Origin: Scytalidium lignicola
Lineage: Eukaryota; Ascomycota; Leotiomycetes
Assembly: GCA_002812745.2 (NCBI GenBank)
Contig: NCSJ02000013.1
Coordinates: forward strand, 124,001-188,000
Direction of reading: 5' to 3'
Length of the DNA: 64,000 nucleotides
In this document: in pieces, positions 11,546 to 23,505 of the stretch
Layout: each line of letters starts with the position of its first letter
Numbering within the stretch: the first letter of the stretch is position 1
Notes under the pieces: generated by a model
Told to the model about the DNA's origin: nothing
Database searches by the model: none
The model's input: the letters and a program-made list of their open reading frames with translations, nothing else
Position numbers and translations under genes: made by a program

Positions 11546-14181
11546 CTAGTGGTCTGTATCTGTATTATTAAGAGTAAATTGCCGCTCCATTGCCATATGA
11601 TTTGCCATAGCCCGGATCGTGTCAGAGTGCTTCGCGCCTAGCACCTCTTTACGTAGCTTAAGCACTTCAAAACCAAGCTGTTCAGCCTCGTCAAACTGGC
11701 CTTGCTGGTACCAGGTCGACGCAAGACTCGCCATAGCTAAAATCGTCTTAGGGTGCTTTGCGCCTAACACTTCCTTATATAGCTCGAGCACTTCAAGTTC
11801 AAGCTGTTCAGCCTCGTCAAACCTGCCTTGCTGGTACCAAGTCGATGCAAGATTCGCCATAGCTAAGATTGTGTCAGGGTGCTTCACACCTAGCACCTTT
11901 TTATGTAGATTAAGCACTTCAAGTTCAAGCTGTTCAGCCTCGTCAAACCGGCCTTGATGACGCCAGGTCGACGCAAGATTCGCCATAGCTGACATTGTCT
12001 CAGGGTACTTCACGCCTAACACTTCCTTATATAGCTTGAGCACAATAAGTTCAAGCTTTTCAGCCTCATCAAACCGGCCTTGCTGGTGCCAGGCCAACGC
12101 AAGATTCGCCATGGCTAAGATCGTGTTAGGGTGCTTCACGCCTAGCACCTTCTTACATAACTCGAGAACTTCAAGTTCAAGCTGTTCAGCCTTATCAAAC
12201 TGGCCTTGTAGGTGCCAGGTCGACGCAAGATTCGACATAGCCCGGATCGTGTCAAAGTGCTTCACGCCTAGCACTTCCTTATATAGCTCGAGCACTTCAA
12301 GTTCAAGCTGTTCAGCCTCGTCAAATCGGCCTTGCTCCCAATAATATCTACCTACACGTTGTAGAAGTAAGGGAGTTCGACTGTTATAATCTTGTTTATC
12401 TCGCCGTGAAAGCGCCTTTAGTGTATGTGGCAGATATAAAATGCAGCTCTCCCAAGTTCCAAATTTACCAGACGGGAACAGACTGTTCATAATCTCTAAA
12501 GCTTTGCCAGAGAACGAGCGAGCTTGTGTCTCTGTTAACGCTTGACGAGTTGCAAGATTTACTAAGCGATGCTGATCGTATGTCGGCAATTGTTCATCGG
12601 ATGCTTTTTGTGCTTGAAGGAATGAATACTCTGTAAGTCGACCTGCTGCTACAAGGATTTCCTCTTCGCTGAGATTAGGACCAGCAGCAGCTTTGAGAAG
12701 CTCAAACGGAATCCCTTTATTATCAAAAAATGCGATAGTATTAAGAATCTTCGCACTGTCAACATTATCCTTTGCGATTTGATCCATAGAAATAAGCCAG
12801 GTACGCATCACGCTATTTGGCACCTCTAATCGATGAGTGTCCTGGAACTCATAACTCAAGAGATTCGATTGCCGGGACTCTGATTCTTTGAAGGATTTCA
12901 AATATTGCCGGATGGAAACTTTGGTCTTTCTCATATAGGCACCAGCCTGGACGATAGCGAGTGGCAGTTTCTCTAGAAGCTTAAAAAGCTCTCTTTCCTC
13001 CTCTGATGGCTGGTTTACATCGGTTCTCCCACGGGCGCTAGAGAAAAGTTCCCACGCCTCTTTGTCAGTCATCGGGCCTATTTCAATTCCCCCTTGGACG
13101 CCGACAAGATTTCCAAGGATACTGCTATCCCGTGAAGTCCATAAAATAGTTTCGGTTTGTGTCCTTGGCACAAACTGAAGAAGGTCGGGCGTATATAGCT
13201 GCTGTTCTAGAGTAGCTGAGTAGGGCCTTTTGAACAATTTCAAGTCGTCAGCGTTGTCAAGAATAAGTACCCAATTAGTCTGTAGCTCAATCCATTGCTT
13301 TACAGCAATTAGCAGATCCTCTCCTTTCAAGTCTGGCGGTAGGCTAGCAATCTTGGCAAGATTAGTATAATCTTGAGTAAATCGTGCTTGGGAGTCTGCG
13401 TGGATCCAGAAAACTGAACATGAGGTTATCTTCTGACGCCGATAGGCATATTCGAGAGCAATCTGTGTTTTACTAGCGAGATGTATATTAGAAGCAGATA
13501 ATAATAGGTATGATTCTGCACATACCCACATCCACCAAGACCCCAGAGTGCAACTGATCGACTCTGCGACTGTAGGGTAAGGCGCTGGTCTATAGCTTTA
13601 AAAATATCATCTCGGTTAACAAGACTATCATTTCGATCGAAGGGGACAAAGGTGATTGGTAAAGACGCGGCTTGGGTAGTGTTAGAACGTGCAACGGTTG
13701 CCAGGATTTGTTGAATGTTGGCTTTCTCGCTGGACGAGAAGTCCTGGGCGTTAGCAGCTTCGACATGGGACAAGGTTAACACGCCGACGTATTCGTGCAG
13801 TCTCTGCAGGATCCCCTTCACCTTCTTCTCCTGGAAGACGCCCTTTCCAGTCTTCCAAAGAACCTCTACCTTTGACGCGCCGTCCTCTGGAGTGTATTTT
13901 CGAAGAACCTTGCTGAGTTCTTCCAGTGTGCGCTCAACGCCTCGATGTATTGGGAGCAACGCTTTGCAAGTTTCTTCGTCTATCTCTTTATTGTCGATGC
14001 GTTTCTTTGTTCTCTCGACCGCGTGGGTTATCGGTGGGAGCAAGTCGTTGATACATTGGAAAGCATCTCCAATATCCTTCCCGACAGCGCGAAGTTGGGC
14101 GGCTCGAACGAGTACCTTCTGGCTGAATTCGACCAATGCGACGATGCTGGCGATTGAGGCTATAACCTCTAGCCCTGACAT
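11546..14181 (-). CDS. NLR-like protein: helical N-terminal domain, NB-ARC, TPR array
   Basis: STAND-type receptor of 860 aa. Exon 1 is 14181-13526 and exon 2 is 13472-11546, with a 53-base intron inside the P-loop codon run. Residues 1-150 form a helical domain starting MSGLEVIASIASIVALVEF, like the SesA/NACHT_N-type start of fungal STAND proteins. The NB-ARC domain follows: spliced P-loop GLGGCGKTQIALEY, a Walker B-like WVLILDNADD and a later LPLAIVQAGAYM. The C-terminal third has six TPR (kinesin-light-chain-type) repeats of 42 aa. Such proteins are known or proposed to sense non-self and trigger cell death or defence. Gene structure is clear; the ligand is unknown. Confidence 0.92.
11600..12340 (-). 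repeat. six tandem 126-base units coding for TPRs
   Basis: Equivalent positions recur at 11628, 11754, 11880, 12006, 12132 and 12258, spaced exactly 126 bases with no indels. Each encodes a 42-residue TPR like QGRFDEAEQLELEVLELYKE. Identity is high at the DNA level too, which suggests recent duplication or conversion between units. Confidence 0.92.
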
Positions 14182-15171
14182 TTCATAATGAGGAGATATG
14201 ATAGTGAGGGTCAGGGTTGAAATTGATCTCGCAATATACAGCAGAGCTCATCAGGTCAGTGAAGTCGGGTTGGAGCCCATTTTCAACTGCGCTGGGCGGG
14301 GCGCAGTCGCAGGTGAATGCAATTCAATTCAGCCCCAGCCAACAGCATCTTTCAAAAGCTATTGGCGTATGCACGTCAATCAGCACACGGGGCAATGCTG
14401 GCCACATCCAAAACATCTCTTCTTCTTGGTAACCAATTGTTCTAACAGAAGCATAAAAAGGAAGCCTGGAGTGCCACTCGCGACTGGGCAGCACGAGCCA
14501 AAGAGTGGAGGCCAGTCTCCAAAGGGACCAACAGCCGCAACGTGGGTTTGCGAGCATCGAAGTTCGCCCTCACAGCCTTGCTTCCTCCAAATCTGGGCTA
14601 CATGCTCAGCAAAACATTATACCTATGCCCGACTTTTGCTGCTGCGTGTTTCTCATATGTCATATGGTTGCGCTAACTCACAACTAATGTGGAGCCTTTT
14701 ATTATATGTTACTCGTCGTTGTGGGGATGTCCCTCTGGTGCCTGTCACTGGAATGTGATCCCGATAATGTACTGTACGGGCGGCCCAAACCGTGTCTCGC
14801 CAGGGAAACGGGGCGATCAGGTGGAGCAAAGGCGCCAACGCTCTAGTTTTTAACATGTTAATCAAGTTAAAACTAATATTAAAGTTTATTTTATTTTATT
14901 TAAATAGCAATACCAATGAAAGATACCTTCCACCAACCAGAAGACAAAACAGAGCAAAAAATGAAATAAAGAAACCATTGAAAGGGATCTGAGCAGAGTT
15001 CTTAGCTGTAGAGATTAACGTAATATAAATGTAGTCTCGCGAACGGAAAACCGATATCGATTTTGTTGCCGAAATCGCTTTCCATTTTATTAGTATATCA
15101 ACCTCCAACATCCAACGTCCTGTTCCAAAGAATATAAATCCGAATAGACATTCTGAATCAATACTCACATA
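14182..15171. other. divergent promoter region
   Basis: 990 bases between the starts of the NB-ARC/TPR gene (minus) and the P450 (plus). The short ORFs here lack recognisable features. A TATA-like AATATAAAT lies at 15131-15139, only about 30 bases before the P450 ATG. A TACTGTAC word is at 14768-14775. Confidence 0.55.
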
Positions 15172-16831
15172 ATGGAACTAAGCTTTAATATATTAGAATT
15201 CTTGCCTCTGTCAATATCTCTCACATCATGGGATGTTGTCTCTATCCTAGGCTCAGTCACAGTATTAGGTCTCCTAATGCGCGTTCTCTATACCACAACC
15301 TTATATCCTGAAATATTCACACCATTAAAAGAAATCCCAACCCCACCTAGCCGTTCATTTCTCAAGGGGAATAATGCACCGTCTTCTGAACCGTCTCAAG
15401 TGGCGCGCCTCCGTCACTAGAGCAGGACCGTGTTAAATAAGGGCCTCATCAGGTACTACATGCCCGGTAATCAAGAGAGGCTGTTAGTGACCAGTCCTGA
15501 AGCACTAAAGGAGATTCTGGTCTCTAAGACAGCTCACTTCGTGAAGCCTCAATCTGTGAAGCATCGTCTCTCACGTGTTACTGGTAACGGTCTGCTCATA
15601 GTTGAAGGGGAGGAACACAAAGTTCGGTAATCTTGCCCTTTTTTTGTGCTGGAGACTAGCTTTGTTCTCAGGCACAACGTAAAAGTCTCATGCCGGCATT
15701 CTCGTTCCGACATATCAAAGACTTGTACCCCATTTTTTGGTCGAAAGCGAGAGAATTGGTAATATGCCTCGAAAAAGAAGTGAATAATAACAAGACCAAG
15801 GAGACCAAAGTAACTGAGGTACGAGGGTGGGCGACTCGAACAACACTCGATATTATTGGCCTTGCAGGAATGGATCACGACTTTAACTCTCTCCAAAACC
15901 CAAACAACTCCCTTGCTCGGCGGTACAATCAAATGCACCCGAATCCGTCGAGGTTTGAGGTTCTACTCGGTTTAGTCCTATCCCTATTTCAAGGCGAGTT
16001 GCCGCACTGTTATCGATATTGCCAACCAGACAGAAGAAACAGGTCAGTGAAGCGTCTAATTATATCCGGGACCTCTGTCGGAATATCATCCAGGAAAAGC
16101 AGGAGAAATTAAAAACAGATCAGACCGAAGATGGGGTCGATATCATTGCCGTTGCATTAAAAAGCAATGTTTTCACCGACGAAAATCTTGTCGACCAGAT
16201 GATGACCTTCCTTGCAGCTGGGCACGGCACAACCTCACATGCTCTACAATGGGCGGTATATGCTCTCTGCAAGCACGACAAAATCCAAGCCCGGCTACGT
16301 GAAGAAATCCGTGACAAGCTTCCACCAATCAGTGACCCCGAATCCAAAATTTCCGCACCTGATATCGATGCGCTTCCCTTCCTCCACGCCTTTTGCAACG
16401 AGATCCTCCGCTTCTACGCGCCTGTTCCAGCCACTGTCCGCCAGTCCCTTCATGAGACGACCGTAGTTGGCTACCGAATCCCAAAAGGAACCAGCTTTAC
16501 CATTGCCCCTGGCGTTGTGAATCTTGATAAAGAGCTATGGGGTCCAGATGCGGACACATTCAATCCAGAGCGCTGGATGCAAGACGGCTGCGTAAATTCT
16601 GGAGGAGTAAAAAACAACTACGGGTTTTTGACATTTTTGCATGGCCCACGCAGTTGTATCGGCGAGACGTTTGCAAGATCGGAATTGGCGTGCTTGGTGG
16701 CTGCCATAGTAGGTAGATTTCGTATGGAATTGGAGGATCCCGATAAGGAGGTTAAACTTATGAATCGTGGGATTGGCCTTTCGCCAGCAGATGGGGTTCG
16801 CGCGAAGTTTGAAATTGTGGATGGGTGGTAG
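15172..16831 (+). pseudogene. cytochrome P450, disrupted
   Basis: Fungal microsomal P450, a haem mono-oxygenase anchored by an N-terminal membrane helix (residues 15-40). Seen: ETLR-type NEILRFYAP, the PERW motif FNPERWM, and the haem loop FLHGPRSCIG with its Cys. Lesions: an in-frame TAG at 15418-15420 where relatives have Trp; a one-base frame change near 15990 (LSLFQ before, RVAALLSILPTRQKK after); and an awkward junction near 15627, where the best in-frame donor is the weak GTTCGG rather than the nearby GTAATC. The I-helix reads AAGHGTTSHALQW, so the usual acidic residue is Gly. Several lesions together argue for a pseudogene, although sequencing error could explain the frame change. It was probably full length, about 510 aa. 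Confidence 0.8.
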
Positions 16832-17567
16832 ATGTTTTAGAAAGCGGTTCTTGTGGCTTTGATCAGACGAAGACGTGAAAGCTGTAGTCTAGAACGTCTG
16901 TCGGAGGATAATTATATTGCACTTTTATAATATTTAGGCCAGCAGCTTCTCCAAATTATCTAGATTGTCCACTTAATCTATTAGAGCCTTATTCGGGCTG
17001 TCTTCTATAAAAGGATAGGCTTAATCAAGATTCTATATGATCATTTTATTGCATACACCTGTCAAACAATTTGCACAGGGTTTGCCAGGTAGTGGAAGGA
17101 GCTTCTGAAGTGTGGTTCTCTACATTGTTTGAGATAAAAAAAAGAACTTTGAATTATTTGACAGATCGATAATTTTAGGCCACTTCTAAACCCATTCATT
17201 ACTATCAGTATTGAATAAGTGCTCAGGTACAACATGACCTTTACTTCTTATACAGCGACTATAATCTCATGCTTCTATATGATTATAGTGATTACAGAAA
17301 TGCAATTTTGCTAACTATAGCGGTGATAGCCATCAAGTTTTGAGAAAGATTTGTATTAGGAGGACTCCNAAAAAAAAGGTGAACAACAAGTATACGGGAC
17401 TACAACTAATTTATATGTTGATTTTGCCTGCCACGAGTGCTCTAACCTACGGTGGATATGGAAGGGTCTAAAGCAATTTAATTGGCTCAACGCAAGCGCC
17501 ACAAACTTTCCTCTTTCCGACGTCAACGAAGCGTCCAGTTTTCTTCTCTTGAATCAGAATCACCATC
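16832..17567. other. intergenic
   Basis: 736 bases between the P450 and a Zn2Cys6 regulator. AT-rich, with one N at 17370 beside an A run. No gene seen. It should hold the regulator promoter. Confidence 0.6.
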
Positions 17568-19498
17568 ATGAGGGGTAGAAAGCCCGATTTTATTGCGTGT
17601 ATTCATTGCCGTCAGATGAAGGTGAGTGTAGTTTAGTTAATGACATAATTTAGAAAGCTGATTCCAAATAGCTGGCGTGTGATAGGGCTCAAAAGTTTCC
17701 AGCTCCCTGCTCAAGATGTACCAAAGCTAAAAAGACCTGTTCTGTTTATCCATCATTTAAGCGCACTAAAAAGAGAGAGTATGTCTACTTACTTTTATTC
17801 CGCTTCTCGACTCAATCATCTAATGGTTACAAGACGACTTAAGGCAGTTGAGAGAGAGTTGCGAGACATCAAGCAAAGTCTAAAAGCTAGCAATAGCCAG
17901 CACCAACCAGGATCTAAAAATAATGACGACAATCCAACTGCTGTAGTATCAAGTATTAATAGCACGATACATCAGTTGAATCCACAACCCGACGCAGAAA
18001 TATCAGGCACAGACTTTCTCTCATCAATCACATCCATTGATGGGGTCAACCTTGAACCGCGATTAATCAAGGATTTGTTAAATGAGTAGGTTTCATGCAG
18101 GTCAAGAGGAAGTTATAAGCGTCTAATAGACACAAGATTCTTTAATAATTACCATTCATTTTGGCCCATCCTACCTTGTCTATCCTCGTTTATAAAATAT
18201 TCAGGGCCATGCCCACTTCTCCTCTGGACCGTGCTGGTCACCGCTCTAAGAGGAAAGTTCGAGCATAGAGAACTCTACTTGACGATCGCTGAAGCTGTTC
18301 GCAACATGGCGTATGATACAATACGACCAGAATATGCATCCTTTCACTCCATGCAGGCTCTTTTGTTGCTGTGCCATTGGCCTCTCCCATTCCAAAGGAA
18401 CAATGATCCATCTCATTCATTTATCGCACTAGCTACCAATATAGGACTACGAATGGGCCTTCATCGACCACGCTATGCCGTCGAGTTTGTCAATGAATCT
18501 TCCACCGACGGAGAAATGGAAGTTCTTCGGCGTAAAACATGGGTGGTGTGTTTTATTACAAACTTAAGGTATTCGTTGATTGCCTATAAACTAGAAAATG
18601 CTAACTGATAAATGCTAGCGTGAGCATTCAACTAGGCCTCCCGGCTACAGTACGGCTGGACCAATGTCTTCTGGAAATTCTGGCCGAGAAACCACCATGG
18701 CTACCAGATAGGCTCTACTGCCAGTTGCATATGGCGCGCCAAACTTTCAATATCTGCTCGACCCTTGGATACTGCGAATCTTCTAGCACAGGCTTGCTTC
18801 CTGAGCCGAACCCAGTCATTCGAATGTTTGAAACTGAGCTGCGAGTCCTGGAATCCCGGTTCTCCCAGTCATGGTCACCTACAGAGTATATGGTCTTTTT
18901 CGGATGCCGAATGGTATTGTACACTTTTGCGCTTACAGCAGAGACTCTGCAGAATGATTCTATTCAAGTTGAGCCTCCTTCACATTGGCTCATCCAGGCC
19001 TACATGATTTCTGCAGCTGCTATACGGACGGCGTCCTCCATCCGAAACCAGCTCATTTTTACCCCAACCCGTCTTCAGAAGATGATAGTAAATGCTGTGT
19101 GCTTTCTTCTCCTGTTAAAATGTTCCCGTCATTATGACCTGGTCGATAAGAGCGAACTCTCTAATGGGATTAGTCAGGGTTGGGAAACTGTGCAGGGATT
19201 GTCCATCACGACTGGCGACATTATGTCTCGTGCGTGTCTCCTCATTGAGCGCTTGAGTCAGTATAGCGATACATTAGAGCCTCAGGATAAGGCGAAGGGA
19301 TTACTGCTTGTTAAGTCTAGGATGGGTGCTAATATTTCACTGAGTTCGATCCTTCGTGCAAAAGAGTTTTCAAAGAAGACCCAAGATGAGACAGTGTTGA
19401 ATGATGAAGAGGAATCTACAGACGTGTTGAATGCGGATGATATGAGTTTGTTTGCTGATCTCGATTGGGATGTTCTGTTCTCGGACATGGCGGTTTAG
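17568..19498 (+). CDS. Zn2Cys6 transcription factor
   Basis: Nuclear DNA-binding regulator, 574 aa. Exons are 17568-17621, 17672-17778, 17834-18085, 18137-18568 and 18619-19498, with introns of 50-55 bases. The zinc cluster spans exons 1 and 2: CIHC then RQMKLAC, and CSRC then TKAKKTC, giving the C-x2-C-x6-C ... C-x2-C-x6-C spacing. A short basic linker and a coiled-coil-like helix (ERLKAVERELRDIKQSLK) follow. The middle homology region contains FFNNYHSFWPILP, MQALLLLCHWP and GLRMGLHR. The C-terminus is acidic (DDMSLFADLDWDVLFSDM), a likely activation region. The target is unknown; the broken P450 is the nearest neighbour. Confidence 0.92.
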
Positions 19499-20205
19499 TT
19501 GAAGCGTATGAAACTGTATTACTTCAGTAATCTCTAAATGAATCGGTTCAACTGTTTAGTCGATATTTGTGCTAATTACACATGTGTCCAAACCCATCAA
19601 CGTGTACGGGATAACTGACATACAGTAACATCCTAGCCTATGTATAAACACCATAACGTGCATCTTAGGATCTGTACAGACGTAGATAACACATGTAATA
19701 CCTGCCGTAATAGATGTACCATTTGTAAATATGACATCATAATCTCTTTTTCTTTGAAACTAGTTAGCTTCTTTGAAAAGCTGACTAAACAGAAAGTATA
19801 GTCACATACACTTCCTATTTAGTCTTCCCAATAAAATCTGCAGTAGAAATTCACTTAGAGGGAAAGTCACGCTAAGGTACCTGCAGGCCAATAAGGTGCT
19901 AAGTTGAGTGAATGTCACGTATGCACCAGCACCATTCTAGTTCAGACTGGTATTCACTTTCTGTTGTCTTCAAGTTCACTGCAACCCCAAATTTTCTTTT
20001 AATTTCTGTTTCTACTCAATCTCAGATTTCTCTGCTTTGGTATTACTGTTGTATTCTCCATAAGAACTATCACGCTTTCATCCCTGGGCATTACACCATA
20101 TAGTCAAATATAAAAGACACACCCGAGTTTCAACTCTATGAAGACTATTGGTCTTGCAACTCCACACCTCGGGCATACTCAAGCAATCCATCAACAGCAC
20201 GAAAG
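19499..20205. other. intergenic with promoter of the next gene
   Basis: 707 bases, AT-rich. No gene seen apart from the TATA-like site listed below. Confidence 0.6.
20106..20116 (+). promoter_or_regulatory. TATA-like box
   Basis: AAATATAAAAG lies 90 bases before the ATG at 20206, a usual place for a fungal TATA box. Confidence 0.5.
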
Positions 20206-20826
20206 ATGTCAGAATGTGCTCCCACGGCCACTGAAGATCTTGATAATGGATCGACATCTCTTCAATTTGAGGAATTCACATGGGACGATGGCAATGGCGG
20301 GTATCAGGGTGTCAGCATGGCTAATTTCAAAAAGCTGTTAGAATATTTGAGAAACCTCTATCCACAGGTCCAGACAATCGAGGAACGCGTACCGTACCTC
20401 GTAATATGGTGTGATGGAAGCATCCCGGAACCATCAAAGCGGCCATTCTCTATTGCAGGCTTATTAGCCGAATGGCTTCTCTCGGGGAAAGATAATCTTC
20501 CCCCTGCATTCATTGGCGATGACATCGGCAATTTGGGGCTGATACTTGATATCGAGGATGATCTCGCCGATGATATCCGCATAAATCACATACCAAGAAC
20601 CGAAACACTATGCAGATTAGTGCGCGAGCATTTTCCAGATGCATTAGCTATCAGCTTCATCGACAATGAGATCTTAGTGGAGTTATCAGAACTATCAGTG
20701 AATGAGCACATTGAGCGTCTTGGAACTCTACCCGGTCGTTTTCGACATACCCCAGTCAGGATATTGTACCGTAATGGACTCCGAATCACTGGCTGTCAAC
20801 ACAAACACAAGCGATCGAAGCATTAA
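20206..20826 (+). CDS. hypothetical protein, 206 aa
   Basis: One-exon ORF, MSECAPTATEDLDNG to a basic KHKRSKH end. I do not recognise the family. There is no signal peptide or membrane segment. The middle is acidic (IGDDIGNLGLILDIEDDLADDI) and probably helical, and the last ten residues are basic. It has a TATA-like site 90 bases upstream and codon use like its neighbours, which supports a real gene. It lies between two Zn2Cys6 regulators. Function unknown. Confidence 0.6.
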   Translation: MSECAPTATEDLDNGSTSLQFEEFTWDDGNGGYQGVSMANFKKLLEYLRNLYPQVQTIEERVPYLVIWCDGSIPEPSKRPFSIAGLLAEWLLSGKDNLPPAFIGDDIGNLGLILDIEDDLADDIRINHIPRTETLCRLVREHFPDALAISFIDNEILVELSELSVNEHIERLGTLPGRFRHTPVRILYRNGLRITGCQHKHKRSKH

Positions 20827-21201
20827 TTACCGCAGATTGATAAGGATTAAGAATCAGGAGTGAAGTTGGAGAGATAAATTGAGTATTGAAGCTCAGAACG
20901 TTGGAAACCTGGAGAAGAATTTAGCAGGACAAGGTAATCGACGCGGATAAATTCTAAAGGCTCTTAAAAATCTGACAAAAAAGTATTATAATTAAATTTT
21001 AATCATTGGTTGGGCATTAATTGTATCTTCAGATTCCACCATCCTTAGAATATTAATATATACAACAATTTATAAACATACTCATACAGCTTTGGTATTT
21101 TTATCAGATACTCCAAAACACTTCCCAATATTAGATGTAAAGTTCCTTTAGCAATCTGACATTTTACTAGTGTCAGGCCCTTTTAGCCTTAGCTCTTCTA
21201 G
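20827..21201. other. intergenic, convergent
   Basis: 375 AT-rich bases between two gene ends. Nothing else seen. Confidence 0.65.
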
Positions 21202-22757
21202 TTAGGCCTTCTCATCTACAATGATACTTTCCCCCTCACCTCTTAGAGCACCGGCAACCCCGTCTTCACGCCCGGTAACGTAATAATGCAATATCTTCTT
21301 TCCTTCATTTAACGCTATTTCTATATCTTTATCCCCTTTTGATAGCAAGTATCGCTCAATTGCGGGTGCAAGAAGTTCTGCTCGTTTGCGAGTCCACCAA
21401 TACAGACTAACTGGTAAGAGAAACTCAACTGCTCGATAATAGAAGTACATCACCATCAGGACGGAGGAGTCATCTTGTTGGACAAGGGAGCGGAAAGCAT
21501 CAGTAGTGCAAGTGGGGAAGTAGAAGACAGATAGTACCATATCCGATCCAGATAACTGGTTATCTGTATCCTCTGATGAAGCTGAAGAAGAATTGGGAGA
21601 ATTGGGTCTACAATTCTGAAACGGCAATTGCTTTAAGATCCCATGCAGGAGTGCCAAACGAGACGGAACATCTTTAGAGCTTGCGAAGTCAATGCTCGCA
21701 CAATCAGTATCCTCCGTGTCTATATGATCAGCAACATCTTGCTCATCATGCACGTTATGATGAGCTTTAGCACAGTGTCCATCGAGAATTGCGGAGGTAA
21801 AGATGGTGTTCTTTGTGCCTAGGAAATTGAATGCATTCGTAAATACTTGGCGGAGACCTCTTGCCAGGGAAAATAAGGGGTCTGAACCAAGGTCGAGATG
21901 TAGTTCATCAGTGGATTCAGATGTAGTTTTAAAAGGCTGCGGTGATGACGATGACGACGATGATGACAATGGCGATGATGATGAGGAGGAAGTAAAGAGT
22001 CCATCAGTCTTATCCCATGCATAGTAGACCAGCAGAGCAGAGGTTGCCATCAAAGCGTCGGCATTGTGAACGGTTGTGGGTTGGGCGAGTGCATGCCGAA
22101 ATAGGCGTAGCGTTTGGTGCAGGTGCAACATGTAAGCCCGATGGTATATTTGTGAGGAAGGGTCAAGATAAGATAGATGAGTTGCTGAAGTAAGCAGAAT
22201 AGCCTGCATCAAGAAGTCATGCTGTGAATATGAATTAGAAAAGTACAACTCCATGTAATGGCCAGAAGGAGAATAGATACCTCAAAGGAAAGAGGGACGA
22301 CTTTTTTGCACCAGATATCCTTATCAAAAATCAATGTACTTGCTGTAACGTTATTGAAATGGTATATAAGTTTCATGTGTAAAACATTCACATCTGGAGA
22401 AAGAGAGGGCTGCGATGGGAGCTCTAGTTTAGTATCTCTGTAGGTAAACTGTTTTGTCAAACTACATGTTTCTCGTCTCTTGACGCAATTCTGGCATGAC
22501 GGGCGTCCTTCATCACACTAAAGACAAATACAAGGATTACATTAGTAGTCTGGCACAAAATTAAGGCAGCTTTTTCGACTAACTTTCACTTTTCTCTTTT
22601 TGCAAGCTGTGCATCCGTGTCTCGATTTGACATGAGACCGTCTTCTAGCAATAGGTTGCTCATTTTCATTGTAACGTAATTTCCAAGGATCGCCTAACTG
22701 GTCTGGCTCAACCTGGACAAATCGGATGTCAATAGAGTCGGATAAATGGAGGGACAT
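21202..22757 (-). CDS. Zn2Cys6 transcription factor
   Basis: 476 aa. Exons are 22757-22584, 22517-22281 and 22221-21202, with introns of 66 and 59 bases. The zinc cluster crosses the first intron: GCTACKKRKVK, then CDEGRPSCQNC and VKRRETC, with C-x2-C-x6-C-x6-C-x2-C-x6-C spacing. A fungal regulator region follows (LHMKLIYHFNNVTAST, HDFLMQAILLTSATHLSYL, LHQTLRLFRHAL), like the sterol-uptake-type subfamily. A serine tract at about 21930-21990 is coded by a GAT/GAC-type microsatellite on the plus strand. It starts 750 bases from the HET gene, divergently. Target unknown. Confidence 0.92.
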
Positions 22758-23505
22758 AGCTAATAGGATAAGAAAGCCTTAGCTTGCTGCTCTCTCGGAT
22801 TACTCGTAAGAAGATGTTGGACCCATTAAAAGAAGGAGTTATCAAAAGAAGGAGGTGAAGAGCATCAAAGTCTAGAGTGAAAACTAAGATCCAAACGCTT
22901 GTCCAGATTCGGCTTCGTATTATTCGGGAATGAGCATCATTGGTGCAGCCATGCGTCATCGTCAGGGTTGGGAAGATATTTTTAGATATTTTTAGAATAT
23001 CATGTGATAATGTATCAAAATGTGTAAAATAATCACGTGATATTAATTGGTTTCAATTGATTTGAATTAGAGTTAATTCTAATTAATTTTAGCGTAAGAT
23101 TAAGTTAATCCTCTCTTTTTACGGAGGTAAGCAACAAACTTGTAGGGGAAGACGATAGTAAGCTACATAATTATCAGCCCTTAACTTTGCAGGACTGCTT
23201 GCAATGGCACAACGAAATAGCCCGGAGAATTATGGCAAGCTCAGTAGACGTTACTGTTAGGTATATGAATAAGCTCACATTAATTCCAACATGGTATAAC
23301 TATTAATCCTTCTATTTCTTGTGAGTGAGTGAGTACGCTCACCCCTCATCGTGAGCCAGCCGACCCCGCCAGCTTCGACGCAACGATTCTCTATACAGCA
23401 AAATATTCGCTAAACTATTCACAACGGTTTCCTTCTTGAAAGTATCAACAAGCTAACCTCAAGTACTCTTACGCATATACGTAAATAGAGCCTACAGCGC
23501 TCGCT
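22758..23505. other. divergent promoter region
   Basis: 748 bases between the Zn2Cys6 gene (minus) and the HET gene (plus). AT-rich with repeated AATTAATT-like words around 23040-23100. No gene seen. Confidence 0.55.

Noticed and set aside
11619..12344. Cys/Ser-rich ORFs on the plus strand across the TPR array
   Set aside because: They are antisense shadows of the regular 126-base repeats of the NB-ARC/TPR gene.
14198..14758. 186-codon ORF upstream of the NB-ARC/TPR gene
   Set aside because: Start is not a clear ATG in good context, composition is mixed (Trp, Cys and His scattered) and no family resemblance or splice structure was seen; likely chance in a GC-richer promoter region.
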